Source of the DNA: Acidimicrobiia bacterium
GTDB taxonomy: Bacteria > Actinomycetota > Acidimicrobiia > Spongiisociales > ZC4RG35
NCBI GenBank assembly: GCA_013812505.1
Contig: JACCTH010000008.1
Location: 1-61,145, forward strand
Direction: 5' to 3'
Length of the DNA: 61,145 nucleotides
In this document: positions 45,226 through 54,245 of the stretch, in pieces
How positions within the stretch are numbered: the stretch's first letter is position 1
Layout of the letters: each line of letters starts with the position of its first letter
Made by a program: the position numbers and the translations under genes
Notes under the pieces: model-generated
Told to the model about the DNA's origin: nothing
Databases searched by the model: none
Seen by the model: the letters and a program-made list of their open reading frames with translations, nothing else

Positions 45226-45749
45226 CAGGCTTCGGAGGGGATCAGCACCGCGTCAATCACGCCGTTGGAGGCGTGGATGTCGTAACGCTCGGCCGTGGCC
45301 TGTCCGACCATCACGGTCTCGCCCTCAACGGTGACTTCGAGCGTCTGTCCACCGGCGGTCGTGAACGACTGGCCGGCCATCCCCATCACTATCTCGGCGT
45401 CTTCCATCATGTTGATGATGTGGTGGTTAAGGATTGCCTGGAGCATCTCGGCCCAGCAAAGACTTCGGCCTGGCTCATCCCGGCCCCGGCCAGGTAGGCC
45501 GAGAACGCGTCGTCAGTGGGGATGAACAGAGTAAAGGGACCATCGCCATGGAAGTCCGCCATGATCCCGGCCGCTTCCAACGCCGCCAGGAAGGTGGTGA
45601 GATCACCTTCGACTGCGGCGACCTCCAGAACGTCACCCATTTCTTCCACAGCCACTGCCTCGGTGGTAACGGGTGCCCGCGCTGCGGTGGTGGTCGTCGA
45701 GGCGGACCCTCCACAGGCCGCAACCATCATTGCTAGTTCGACGGGTCAT
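45225..45749 (-). pseudogene. fasciclin-domain lipoprotein with frameshifts
   Basis: The frame MMVAACGGSAS, then DLTTFLAALEAAGIMADFHG and FTLFIPTDDAFSAYL, is the first half of a fasciclin (FAS1) domain. After AEVFAG the frame shifts (about 45435), and EMLQAILNHHIINMM, then YDIHASNGVIDAVLIP, completes it. At the N-terminus a second shift is needed: ATG 45749 reads MTRRT, and the adjacent frame LAMMVAACGG gives a normal lipoprotein signal. With both corrected, a standard 170-residue FAS1 lipoprotein results. Two shifts in one short gene could be decay or assembly error. It overlaps the DM13 gene. Confidence 0.75.
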
Positions 45750-45921
45750 CGTGCACTCCCCCTTCTCGTTCAGGGCCTGCCGTGTTGCAGGTCACATGAG
45801 GGGGCAACCCGCCCTCAGTGAACCACATGGCGATGCCTCCGGCTACTACGACCAATCATGCTTGTGCGGCAGCGCCTGTGTCGGTACGAGGGAGTAGCAG
45901 CTCGATGCTTGCCACGAACCC

Positions 45922-46791
45922 TCAACCTTTTTCAGCTGGTCCACTGCTCGTCCTCGGATTCCGGCTCCGAAAGCTACCAATTGCGAGCCAGGCCAGAAGA
46001 AGGAGAACAACGGCGATTGCGATCCGCAACGGCCGATCGGCGACGAGCTGGGCAACGGTGGCAGTTATCCGATCGATCCAACGAACCAACCCGACTGTGG
46101 ACAGGGCGGTGCTTCCCGACCCGAGCACGGTCGCCCAGTACCACACCACGAATCCGCCTGCGGCGATCAGCACCCATCCGGAGATGAGGTCGAGCCGACG
46201 GGCAAGCGGCCGTATCTTGGCGACAACTCCTTCCTTGCCGATGGCTAATGAAACGGTAAGAGCAAGGACTGCCAGGCTCATCCCAGCCCCGTATGCCACG
46301 AATGCAAGCAAGGCCTCACCGAAGGATCGGCCGGCCACGCTGCCAGCCAGCAAGCTCAAGAAGATCGGCAGGGTACAGGACAACGACGCAACCGCGTAGG
46401 AGACCCCAAACCCGAACATGCCGGTGAGAGATCGATCCTTGCGGGCTCGAGAGGGCGTACGGAGGGCGGGAAGCAGTCTTTTGCCGCCCAACTGGAAAAT
46501 GCCGACAAAGATCATGCCCAAGCCGATGAGGCCGGCAAGCCAAGGTATCACGTTGATGATCGAGCGAAGGCCTGCGGTGATGACGACGCCGGCCGTCACA
46601 AAAACGGTGAGGAACCCTGCTGCCACGGTCACCCCCACCTTCAACATGTTCAGGTGGGTGCTGGTCTCCTTGCTCCCGAGCATGTAACCGAGGTAGGCGG
46701 GCAACATTGCAAACCCACAGGGATTGACCGTGGCCACCATTCCTGCGGCAAAGGCCGCGCTCAATACTGCCAACACTTCCCTGGGGAACAT
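45922..46791 (-). CDS. ccdA: CcdA-family thiol-electron membrane transporter
   Basis: A 289-residue protein with at least six membrane helices. The two conserved redox Cys are in TVNPCGFAMLPAYLGY and SLSCTLPIFLSL, as in CcdA/DsbD-beta proteins that carry electrons from cytoplasmic thioredoxin across the membrane. A seventh hydrophobic segment is near the end. It probably feeds the exported TlpA-like protein encoded nearby (47634-48158) and keeps the Cys-containing surface proteins reduced. It follows the Crp/Fnr gene on the same strand with a 48-base gap. Confidence 0.9.
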   Translation of the reverse strand: MFPREVLAVLSAAFAAGMVATVNPCGFAMLPAYLGYMLGSKETSTHLNMLKVGVTVAAGFLTVFVTAGVVITAGLRSIINVIPWLAGLIGLGMIFVGIFQLGGKRLLPALRTPSRARKDRSLTGMFGFGVSYAVASLSCTLPIFLSLLAGSVAGRSFGEALLAFVAYGAGMSLAVLALTVSLAIGKEGVVAKIRPLARRLDLISGWVLIAAGGFVVWYWATVLGSGSTALSTVGLVRWIDRITATVAQLVADRPLRIAIAVVLLLLAWLAIGSFRSRNPRTSSGPAEKG

Positions 46792-46839
46792 GCAGCTCAG
46801 CTTTGATCTGCCGGGAAAGTCGGCTTCCCGACGATCATT

Positions 46840-47526
46840 TTAAATGGTTCCTCGCTCGGCCACCCGGGTGAGAGCGTCGGTGTCGGTGACCCGTATCACC
46901 CGGTACCCAGTCTCGATGGCATTGATTCTCCGCAATGAGCTCAATGCTTCGTTGACGGTCTGCCGGCTCGCCCCGAGCAAGGTTCCGATAGCCGCTTGGG
47001 AGAGTTGGATCTCCTTCTTGTCGCATGCTTCCTCGACCAGGAGGTCTGCAACCTGGGCAACGACGGTCTTGTGCATCAGGTGGATGATCCGACTTTGAGC
47101 TCTTTCCAACTGCTGCAGGCCGGATACCAGCCAGCGAAGGCAAATGGCTGGGTGTTTCGCTAGTTCGGGAATCAGCTGGGCCCGATCGAACCGGAAGGCC
47201 CGCACGTGATCTACCGCCTGGGCGGAGGATTGGTAGGTCCCTTCCCCGAACATGGCGATATCTCCAATGACCGACCCTGATCCGACCCGGGCCACCACCC
47301 TTTTGCGGCCGGCGCTGGTCCGGTAGAGGTCAACTTCGCCGGATTCGATGAGATAGGCAGCAACGGCCTGCCCGCCTTCCCGAAACAGGTGAGACGCTGG
47401 ATACCGGCTCATCGTCACGCTTACCGAGCTGATCACTTCCAGGTCAGCCGACGATAGCGGCAGGTAATCGGACCGGCCGAAGGAACGGGCCAGCCAGGCC
47501 AGATGTTGGTTGTGAGGCACGGTCAT
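46840..47526 (-). CDS. Crp/Fnr-family transcriptional regulator
   Basis: A 228-residue protein. The cyclic-nucleotide-type beta-roll domain (about 30-130) reads HLFREGGQAVAAYLIESGEV and GSVIGDIAMFGEG. After a long dimer helix comes the winged HTH: IQLSQAAIGTLLGASRQTVN. The Arg/Ser of a cAMP pocket is not clearly present, and there is no N-terminal Cys cluster as in Fnr, so the effector is unknown. It sits between CcdA and TlpA genes and probably controls this redox group. A palindrome at 47543-47557 just before its start may be its own site. Confidence 0.9.
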   Translation of the reverse strand: MTVPHNQHLAWLARSFGRSDYLPLSSADLEVISSVSVTMSRYPASHLFREGGQAVAAYLIESGEVDLYRTSAGRKRVVARVGSGSVIGDIAMFGEGTYQSSAQAVDHVRAFRFDRAQLIPELAKHPAICLRWLVSGLQQLERAQSRIIHLMHKTVVAQVADLLVEEACDKKEIQLSQAAIGTLLGASRQTVNEALSSLRRINAIETGYRVIRVTDTDALTRVAERGTI

Positions 47527-47542
47527 CGTTGGAGTCTTCCGG

Positions 47543-47557
47543 TTGAGACAACCTCAA
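47543..47557. promoter_or_regulatory. candidate Crp/Fnr-type site
   Basis: TTGAG-ACAAC-CTCAA is a perfect inverted repeat ending 17 bases upstream of the regulator start. It resembles the Fnr-type TTGA...TCAA consensus with one extra spacer base, which suggests autoregulation. Confidence 0.4.
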
Positions 47558-47633
47558 CAACCAGGGTTTTCATCCGATTCGGTGGATCGATTGACTGATG
47601 ACTTGATTGGGAAACGTATGCCAACCAGCCCGG

Positions 47634-48158
47634 TCAGCCTGCCAGCAGCTCTTGTTCGATAAGGGCGACCAGGTCGGCGGCGAAGATCGCTCCGGCGTGT
47701 ACCCGCACCACCTCACCGGTGGCGGCGATGAACACGGTGGTCGGCATGGCCACTCCACCGAACATCTGGAAGATGGCACCGTCGGGGTCGTGGGCCATTC
47801 GATACTCGACACCGGTTGCCTCCACCAGACCTAGGGCGGCGTCGAGACTCACCTCTTGCATGTTCATGCCCAGGAACTCGACTCGTCCGGCGAAGCGTTC
47901 GCTGACCTCTTGGAAGTCGGGCATCTCGGCAACACAGGCCGGGCACCACGAGGCCCAGAAGTTGAGGACGAGTGGCTTTCCCCGGAAGTTGGCAAGGGTG
48001 CCGTTGGTGCCGTCGAAGTAGGTGAAGCTGGCGTCGACCTCCTCGGCGGAATCCCGTTGCTCCGCGGTGGCCAGGCCCAAAGCCAGCAGCGAGGCCGCGA
48101 TAACGAGTACCAGGAGCCATAAGAAACGGGATGGTGCCGCTTTGGGGATTCCGACCAT
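47634..48158 (-). CDS. tlpA: TlpA/ResA-like membrane-anchored thioredoxin
   Basis: A 174-residue protein with an N-terminal anchor (FLWLLVLVIAASLLALGLA) and a thioredoxin fold with the active site FWASWCPACVAEMPDF (Cys72, Cys75) and the cis-Pro VAMPTTVFI. The shape and the central insert (GMNMQEVSLDAALGLVE) are of the TlpA/ResA type, which reduces disulfides outside the membrane. The CcdA protein encoded downstream is the likely electron donor. The Cys-bearing DUF3179 and DM13 proteins are possible clients, inferred from proximity. Confidence 0.9.
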   Translation of the reverse strand: MVGIPKAAPSRFLWLLVLVIAASLLALGLATAEQRDSAEEVDASFTYFDGTNGTLANFRGKPLVLNFWASWCPACVAEMPDFQEVSERFAGRVEFLGMNMQEVSLDAALGLVEATGVEYRMAHDPDGAIFQMFGGVAMPTTVFIAATGEVVRVHAGAIFAADLVALIEQELLAG

Positions 48159-48351
48159 TTGGCAGACGGTAAACCCACATCAGGGGCTAGAAGGGCTTGA
48201 TGGTCGGGGTCCCGACACTCCGGAGGACCCGGGTGTGGGGTGCTCCCTCCCGGAATGCGACTGCCGGGTTCTCTCCGAGCGCGAACCCGGTAGATGGTCG
48301 GAGCTACGACAATGGACGAATGCTCTTAGGCACGCAGGCGTTGCCATTGTG

Positions 48352-49575
48352 ATGCCGACTGATTGGCGGTCCCTCCTATGGGGTTTGGTGGTGATCGTGG
48401 CTGCCTGCGGTGGAGGTATAGGCGTCGCAACCGAGGGCCCGGAATTGACGACCACCACCACCGAAACGGCCGTCACCTCGACACGCCCCACGAGCACTGA
48501 TTCTGCCGGTGTGCTTCCCGAGGGCCCTTCGGCCTTGACGGACCTTGGCAACTCGGCCCTGCCGCCGCCGCTGGTGGACGCTTCCGAAATCATCTCGGGT
48601 GGTCCCCCTCCCGACGGTATCCCGCCGATCGATAACCCTGTCTTCATTGGAGTAGAGGAAGCGGACGCCTGGTTGGAGGACGGCGAGCCGGTGGTCTACC
48701 TGGAGATAGGGGGAGAGGCTCATGCCTATCCAGTTCAGGTCCTGATTTGGCACGAGATCGTCAACGACACGGTAGGAGGAGTGCCGGTGTCGATTACCTA
48801 CTGCCCGCTGTGCAACAGCGCCGTTTCCTACCGGCGGGTGATCAACGGAGTCGAAACCACTTTCGGTACGTCAGGAATGCTCTACGCCTCTGCCCTCGTC
48901 ATGTATGACCGGGCCACCGAGTCGCTGTGGACCCATTTCGACGGCCGGGCGGTGGCGGGTGTCCTCACCGGCGAGCAACTCGAACCGATTGCATCGCCCT
49001 TGCTGGCCTGGGCGGATTTCGTGGCGGCCTACCCCGACGGAAGGGTGCTCGACCGGGAAGCCACCGGCCACAGTCGGCCCTATGGATCGAATCCTTACTC
49101 GGGATACGACAACCCCGACGCCTTTCCTTTCCTGTTCCGGGGCACGGTGGATGAGCGCACCGCAGCGATGCAACGGGTGGTAGGAGTGGCGCTCGACGGA
49201 GCTGCTGTTGCCTTTACTTTGGAGGCTATCTCCGGGGACTCGGTCCGCGCCACAATGGCAACCGTGGGGAATGATCCGATCGTGGTTTTCTGGAGGTCAG
49301 GCCAGTCCAGTGCGCTCGATACGGCCAAGATCGATGAGGGTCGTGATGTTGGTTCGGTAGGCGTGTTCTCTCCCCTAGTCGATGGTCAGACACTCACTTT
49401 CCGGGTCGAAGACGGGACTTTCGTTGATGACCAAACCGGCTCAACCTGGGATATCACCGGGCGGGCCGGCAGCGGTGCCCTGGCCGGTACCTCGTTACCC
49501 CAGATCCACCACCTTGACACCTTCTGGTTCGCCTGGGCCACTTACCAGCCGAACTCAGAGCTGGTCACGGGTTGA
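48352..49575 (+). CDS. DUF3179 lipoprotein (2)
   Basis: A 407-residue exported protein. The signal ends in GLVVIVAACGGG, a lipobox-like Cys, followed by a Thr-rich linker typical of actinobacterial lipoproteins. The DUF3179 domain spans nearly the whole mature part, with VLIWHEIVNDTVGGVPVSIT, YCPLCNSAVSY (CxxC), SHRPYGSNPYSGYDN-like His/Tyr elements (written GHSRPYGSNPYSGYD in the frame) and a C-terminal HHLDTFWFAWATY. The open frame extends upstream over the opposite-strand TlpA gene. ATG 48352 is chosen because the signal begins there. It is divergent from the TlpA-to-DUF3179(1) series and is the second member of the family within 5 kb. Confidence 0.87.
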   Translation: MPTDWRSLLWGLVVIVAACGGGIGVATEGPELTTTTTETAVTSTRPTSTDSAGVLPEGPSALTDLGNSALPPPLVDASEIISGGPPPDGIPPIDNPVFIGVEEADAWLEDGEPVVYLEIGGEAHAYPVQVLIWHEIVNDTVGGVPVSITYCPLCNSAVSYRRVINGVETTFGTSGMLYASALVMYDRATESLWTHFDGRAVAGVLTGEQLEPIASPLLAWADFVAAYPDGRVLDREATGHSRPYGSNPYSGYDNPDAFPFLFRGTVDERTAAMQRVVGVALDGAAVAFTLEAISGDSVRATMATVGNDPIVVFWRSGQSSALDTAKIDEGRDVGSVGVFSPLVDGQTLTFRVEDGTFVDDQTGSTWDITGRAGSGALAGTSLPQIHHLDTFWFAWATYQPNSELVTG

Positions 49576-49749
49576 TGGGCCGAGCTTGTATCACTCGGAG
49601 GCAACCACCCGTACTCCTCGCCAGATGGCCACGTGCCCGCGAATGTGGTCGGCCGCCGGCTGGGGGTTGCCATAGACCTAGGCGGCTTGTGGGAACCGCT
49701 CCAATTCGACCGAACCTGTTCGTCCTGCTGACGGTGTGCTTTCAGAAAA

Positions 49750-49784
49750 ACCGAGACGGCCTGAAACGATCAGGCCGTCTCGGT
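49750..49784 (-). terminator. intrinsic terminator of the spondin-like gene
   Basis: ACCGAGACGGCCTGA pairs perfectly over 15 bases with TCAGGCCGTCTCGGT around AACGA. On the minus strand the stem is followed by TTTTT. It lies 17 bases after the stop of the spondin-domain gene. Confidence 0.85.
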
Positions 49785-49801
49785 AGAGCAGTCTTTGGCT
49801 T

Positions 49802-50506
49802 CTATCTAACGCGACGGATCTCGATGGTTCCCACCGGATTGGTCCAGCCGTGGGTACCCGGATCCAGGTCTCCGACGCCGGCGATTCCTGGGTGGTGGAC
49901 GATCACGCCGTTCTCGAAGAGAGCGGGGTTGGAGACCGCCGTCCCACCCTGATCACCGAATCCGGTCAACTGGGCGCAAGGAGGCACCAAATCTGCCCAC
50001 GCTTCGGTGTTGATCTCGGTTCCGGCGTCATAGGCAACCAGTTCGTGTACTTGCGATTGGTGCCCGCTGGGCAAGCGCATCGAGTCCACGCCGGTGAACC
50101 CGTCGTTGGTGCAAATCAGCATGGAGGCGAACGAAAAGACTGCTCCGTGCGGCGCCGTGATCTCAAAGGTGACCGAAGCGCCCGGTGCGAGTGGCGGTGG
50201 GCCCGTGGGCGAAGGGGCGACCTTCCAAGCGAAGACAAAGGGACTCGCTTCAAAGGCACCCACGGCCGAGTCAAGATTCCCGTTCTCTGCTATCTCCTTC
50301 GTAGCGACTGTTGCCGAATTGCCGACCGACCAGAGGTCGAATTTACTGCCGTGGGTGGCCGCCGCCGGCGGGGTCAGCCACTGGCCGGTGGTGAGGTTGG
50401 TGACTGTGATCTCATAGGTAGTGGCGGCCGGAACCGCTCCTGCCGCTGTAGCGAGTGTGGTAGCCGCCAGGGTCACGGCGGCCAGTGCCAAGAGAAGCTT
50501 TCGCAT
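49802..50506 (-). CDS. secreted spondin-domain protein
   Basis: A 234-residue protein with a signal peptide (MRKLLLALAAVTLAATTLAT, cleavage after AGA at about 23) and one spondin-type beta-sandwich: TTYEITVTNLTTGQWLTPP at the start, then SMLICTNDGFTGVDSMRLP and NGVIVHHPGIAGVGDLDPG. Bacterial spondin domains are surface or matrix proteins without known catalysis. The gene has GGAGGACC upstream of the ATG and its own strong terminator, so it is a single transcription unit. Confidence 0.9.
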   Translation of the reverse strand: MRKLLLALAAVTLAATTLATAAGAVPAATTYEITVTNLTTGQWLTPPAAATHGSKFDLWSVGNSATVATKEIAENGNLDSAVGAFEASPFVFAWKVAPSPTGPPPLAPGASVTFEITAPHGAVFSFASMLICTNDGFTGVDSMRLPSGHQSQVHELVAYDAGTEINTEAWADLVPPCAQLTGFGDQGGTAVSNPALFENGVIVHHPGIAGVGDLDPGTHGWTNPVGTIEIRRVR

Positions 50507-50830
50507 TCGGTCCTCCTTTGTGGTTGCCCGGATTTACCGGGATCACCCCATTCATCGCGCACGGATATGTCACAGCGCGAAAGTAGGTCGAAACATCCGA
50601 AAAACTCGAACCCGAATGGTGGCGCCGTTCGTCCTTACTGCCGAGAGCGTCTCTTGGTAGGTTTGGCCACTTTGACCAACACCCTCAGCCTGATTGCTTT
50701 TCTAAACCCGGTGCTGGAACGACCCTAACGAACTGCCTTTCTGCCTGTTTCCGGTTGGCTATCCGGCCGCAGACTGCGTGGTTCCGGACCTGAAACGCAG
50801 GGGGCTCGACAAAGTGCTTGTCATCCTCGA
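50507..50830. other. intergenic, promoter of the spondin gene
   Basis: About 320 bases without a gene. The part next to 50507 carries the ribosome binding site and presumably the promoter of the spondin gene. No repeat or clear hairpin is seen, and the rest is featureless. Confidence 0.4.
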
Positions 50831-51796
50831 TCAACCCACCGAGCAGCGTAAAGACCAGTCGTATTCCATGAACACAACCTTGGGCTTAGCTCTCCCAGCC
50901 CAATCGGCCAGCTCGGTGGGAAGCCATCGCGTAAGAGCCTCTCTTATCGCCGAGCGTGATGCCGGGAGTAGTGCTGGCATCCGTCGGGGCCGCACAAAAT
51001 CGGCGCCATACCAGGCAAACACCCGAGACAGCAGAAGTTGGTCGTCGTCTGATCGGATCGCCGCCCCCGCGGTCAGGAAATGACGAATCTGATCGTCCAG
51101 CTGGGCGTCGACTCCGATACCGGTGTAAGGCTCTGCCCGCAGGGTTGGGCAGGACACCGATCCGCACACCAGCGCGGCATGGATTCGGGGGTCCTTGAAT
51201 CGGCGCACCTTCCCATTCTCGATGGAGTGGAGTGACAATGGCCGTCCGGCCACATTGACAAATGGCTGCTGGAAGGCGCCCGGTACCCGGAGCACCGTGT
51301 GCTCTCCTGCCTTCTGGGCATCGGCCGCAAGACGCAAGGCCCCGGCGTTGTAGAGATTGATCCAGTAGACAAGCGCCTCAGACACGCCTAGCTGGTCGGG
51401 ATCAACCGTGGCCAAACTGGCGACATACATCGCGAGGTCACCGTCGAGGTCGGGCAACCGCTGGTCGCCATCGGTTGCAAGCGATCGGAGGATGCCAGCC
51501 AGAGCCGAGTGATCGACCGATCCTTTACCATGGGGTCGAGGCGGTGGGGTGGCGACTATTGACCGGACCATCGACCATCCGGTCCGCAATGGCGATATTT
51601 GAGACACCGAAGACGACAACAGCGGGAAACGGAGGCCTAATCCCAATGTGGTCCCTACCTGCCCGAACTCCCGAAGCTCGCGGGCGACCTTGTTGGACGG
51701 AAACCGCACGATCAGCTTGTTAAGGGGTCCTCTCCTCGGCGCTGTGGACCAATAGCAATCGCCGCTAGACACTCCAACGTCGCCGGGCCGCGTCAC
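50831..51796 (-). CDS. DUF547-domain protein
   Basis: A 321-residue protein. The DUF547 domain fills the C-terminal 240 residues, with YWINLYNAGALRLAAD, SLHSIENGKVRRFKDPRIHA and LVCGSVSCPTLRAEPY (paired Cys). The domain is related to papain-like/transglutaminase folds, but its activity is not established. The GTG start has AAAGG before it. The first 80 residues are Arg-rich and not conserved-looking, so a later start at MVRSIVATPP is possible. It has no clear signal peptide. It faces away from the spondin gene's terminator on the same strand. Confidence 0.75.
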   Translation of the reverse strand: MTRPGDVGVSSGDCYWSTAPRRGPLNKLIVRFPSNKVARELREFGQVGTTLGLGLRFPLLSSSVSQISPLRTGWSMVRSIVATPPPRPHGKGSVDHSALAGILRSLATDGDQRLPDLDGDLAMYVASLATVDPDQLGVSEALVYWINLYNAGALRLAADAQKAGEHTVLRVPGAFQQPFVNVAGRPLSLHSIENGKVRRFKDPRIHAALVCGSVSCPTLRAEPYTGIGVDAQLDDQIRHFLTAGAAIRSDDDQLLLSRVFAWYGADFVRPRRMPALLPASRSAIREALTRWLPTELADWAGRAKPKVVFMEYDWSLRCSVG

Positions 51797-51930
51797 CTTT
51801 CAGGCTGCCATCGGTAGGGATGTGCCCGCTCATGATGGCATCATCTCCCTGCTGCGACAGTCACCTTTCTCGTCAGCCACATTAAGAGCTGTACCAGCCT
51901 GAAGCGGTCGGTCATGCGATGGACTCACAC

Positions 51931-52150
51931 CTAGTTACGTGAGCCAAGTTTCCGTAACTCGAGGACCCTCTTCGTCTGGACGCCTACCGAGAATTTCATG
52001 TGAACGATCTCTCTCGGCGGTTCTTCCTTGCGGACAATTCCGGTCAGCCAGGTCCGCATCGGCGCCCGACGGGAAGACAACTTCTGCTCATCGACGAACC
52101 ATCCCATGGATCCCTCTTCATAGCCCCGAGGGTTCCTTGGCTCCAGACGC
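51931..52150 (-). pseudogene. SnoaL/NTF2-like C-terminal fragment
   Basis: EGSMGWFVDEQKLSSRRAPM, then RTWLTGIVRKEEPP and IVHMKFSVGV, match the last strands of SnoaL-like/ketosteroid-isomerase-type proteins. The N-terminal half and start are missing. The sequence upstream (52151-52486) reads as nothing recognisable. It is a remnant. Confidence 0.5.
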
Positions 52151-52486
52151 AACCCCTCCGTCTCCAATCCAAAACGAAGACGGGCCCGCTCTGTCACCCA
52201 CTCCCGGGGCGGTGCCGGCAAACAGGGTTGCTTTGGTCGGCCGAAACCAACTCCTCGAGGCTGTCGATGTTCTTGGCCGACAGCCGATCGCACCAACGCA
52301 AGAAGAGGGATCTGATCTTGGCCGAGTGCTTCATCGCTTCTCAGGAGGCGAACCACTCTGACCAGCCGGGTCCTGCTCCCGCCCGGAAGCAGTGCGGGGA
52401 GTGAGATCCTTCGAGTGGGATTCGGTAGATAGTCGTGTTGCCGATGTTCTTTGCCCCAGACCGGCTGATGCGGATACGGTTGCTTC

Positions 52487-53086
52487 GTGCGGTGGACGAT
52501 TGGTGTCTTGGCTATGTTGGCGGTGGCCGCGGCCGTTGTGTTCTCCTGGCCTCATGAAGAGGAGGAGCCCTTCCTGTTCTCCTCGGAAGCACCCAATGTT
52601 GGCACAGGATCGCCGCCACTGCTGCCCCTTGAAGAACCGCTGGAGGCGACACTGTTCTTGGCCCACGGTGCCGGGGCTGTCGGCGATCCCTATCGATTCT
52701 GCCTGCTGGCTGGCTCGGGCCAAGGTCGACCATCGTGTCTATTCGACGTGTCGCTGGTCGGCGCGGAGGGAGAGCTCGTTTCTGGAGATTGGTACCGAGT
52801 GACCGCTAGCTTCAACGGCGCTCCCGACGAGAGTGGGGCGATAGTTGGGGAACTTCTGTCTACCTCATCGCCTGATGGAGTCCGGTTGGTTGGACAGGCG
52901 CAGGTGCGCCAGTCCCGGTTCTTCGAACCTTCTGAGGCGTTGTCAAATTGGGCAGTGGCTCACAAGGTCAACGGTTACCTGCGAGCCGAAGGTGCCTATG
53001 TTTGGTACCTGAACGAAGAGGCCACCCAGGCAGCCAGGCGAGCGGGTCTAGGCCGGATCATCGCGGTCTGGGCTGATGATGGGTGA
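52487..53086 (+). CDS. exported protein of unknown function
   Basis: A 199-residue protein with an N-terminal signal or anchor (MRWTIGVLAMLAVAAAVVFS), then an acidic linker (PHEEEEPFLFSSEAPN). The mature part has two Cys (RFCLLAGSGQGRPSCLFDVS) that may form a disulfide, and a beta-rich body. No family is recognised. The GTG start is supported by the signal sequence. It has no operon partner. Confidence 0.55.
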   Translation: MRWTIGVLAMLAVAAAVVFSWPHEEEEPFLFSSEAPNVGTGSPPLLPLEEPLEATLFLAHGAGAVGDPYRFCLLAGSGQGRPSCLFDVSLVGAEGELVSGDWYRVTASFNGAPDESGAIVGELLSTSSPDGVRLVGQAQVRQSRFFEPSEALSNWAVAHKVNGYLRAEGAYVWYLNEEATQAARRAGLGRIIAVWADDG

Positions 53087-53189
53087 AGGTGGTCGTTCCT
53101 GAGCACGCCAGCATGTCGTAACTTGTTTCATTGCATGTCGCCTGCCGCGCACAAGTAACCCTGCTGCCGGGGCTCACGCTACACGCCGA

Positions 53190-53627
53190 GCCTGCCGCCC
53201 CCGACGCCATCGCCGACAACCTCCCACGATCTCGGCCCGAAACGCCTTTGCGCGCCATCGATGGGCGATCCCTTTGATGGAGTCGCGGGCAAGTCCAGGT
53301 CCGTTCAACCTGCGGCATCACGACGCGGTCATCGGATGTTTGCGGGAGGGCGGCTTCTCGATCAGCCAGGCCGTCGCCGCGTTCTCCACCCTTGACAGCT
53401 ATGTCTATGGGTTCGCGCTGCAAAAGCAAACGTTGCCGTTCGAGTCTCCCGAGGAGCTTGCCGAGGTTGGCGAGAGCATGCTGGCCGATTTTCCGGTCCA
53501 TGAGTATCCCCACCTCGCCGAGACCATCGTCGAGCTGACGAGGTCCGGCTTCAGGTTTGCCGATGTATTCGAGGTCGGGCTCGATCTGATCCTCGACGGC
53601 CTCGAAAGACTCCTTGACGCGACCTAA
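53190..53627 (+). pseudogene. TetR-type ligand-domain fragment
   Basis: AFARHRWAIPLMESRASPGP, then LRHHDAVIGCLREGGFSI and LDSYVYGFALQK, are the C-terminal domain of a TetR/AcrR regulator (TetR_C type). No HTH is found upstream, and the frame is interrupted before it. The translation from TTG 53274 gives only the tail. It is a remnant. Confidence 0.65.
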
Positions 53628-53708
53628 CCGCTGAAGCGCTTTCGCGCATCAAACGCAGTCCTTGGCTCACGTTTGATGCGCGAGAGCTTGGACCTGGAAG
53701 ACTGCCGG

Positions 53709-54245
53709 CTAGCTGAGGATCTCCAGCTCGATGGGAACGGCGCGCCTTACGGCGTCGGATACTGGGCAGTGATCGACCGCCCACTTCGCAAGATCGGTCA
53801 GAGTTATTGCGTCGGCGTTGTTGGCTGAGAGTCGAACGCGGATTCGCATTGACAGCGGGCCGGCGGCGATCGAATCATCGAGTCCGAGGATTCCACGGTC
53901 GTCGGACTCGCCATCTACCTCGACCTCGCAGGTCAGATCCCCGATCCCGAGCTGCGCGGCACGCATCGCTGCCAGCGAACTCAAACAGGCGGCCAGAGAA
54001 GCCCGAAAGTACCAACCAGGGCTGGGGGCAAGCGCTCCTCCGCCGACTCCGGAAGGCATGTCCGTGGACAGCGACTCGCCATTGGTACCTTCGACACGAA
54101 TGTTGAGACCATCAACGATTTTGGCTGTTGCAACCGAGTCGGTGTATTTGGCTTCCTCTGGATGTTCGCGCAGATAACTACTGGCCGCTTCAATCGCGTC
54201 CCGGATGCGGTCTGACAAGTCCGTCACTTTCTCGAGATGGCCCAC
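53709..54245 (-). CDS. OsmC/Ohr-family peroxiredoxin-like protein
   Basis: A 178-residue protein of the OsmC fold. The two redox Cys are Cys87 (LAACLSSLAAMRA) and Cys160 (AVDHCPVSDAVRR), in canonical spacing for thiol-dependent peroxidases of the OsmC/YhfA subgroup. The glycine-rich GVGGGALAPSPGWYF precedes the first Cys as in the family. It overlaps the end of the SnoaL-like gene on the same strand by 22 bases, so the two are likely co-transcribed. The role is removal of organic hydroperoxides. Confidence 0.88.
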   Translation of the reverse strand: MGHLEKVTDLSDRIRDAIEAASSYLREHPEEAKYTDSVATAKIVDGLNIRVEGTNGESLSTDMPSGVGGGALAPSPGWYFRASLAACLSSLAAMRAAQLGIGDLTCEVEVDGESDDRGILGLDDSIAAGPLSMRIRVRLSANNADAITLTDLAKWAVDHCPVSDAVRRAVPIELEILS

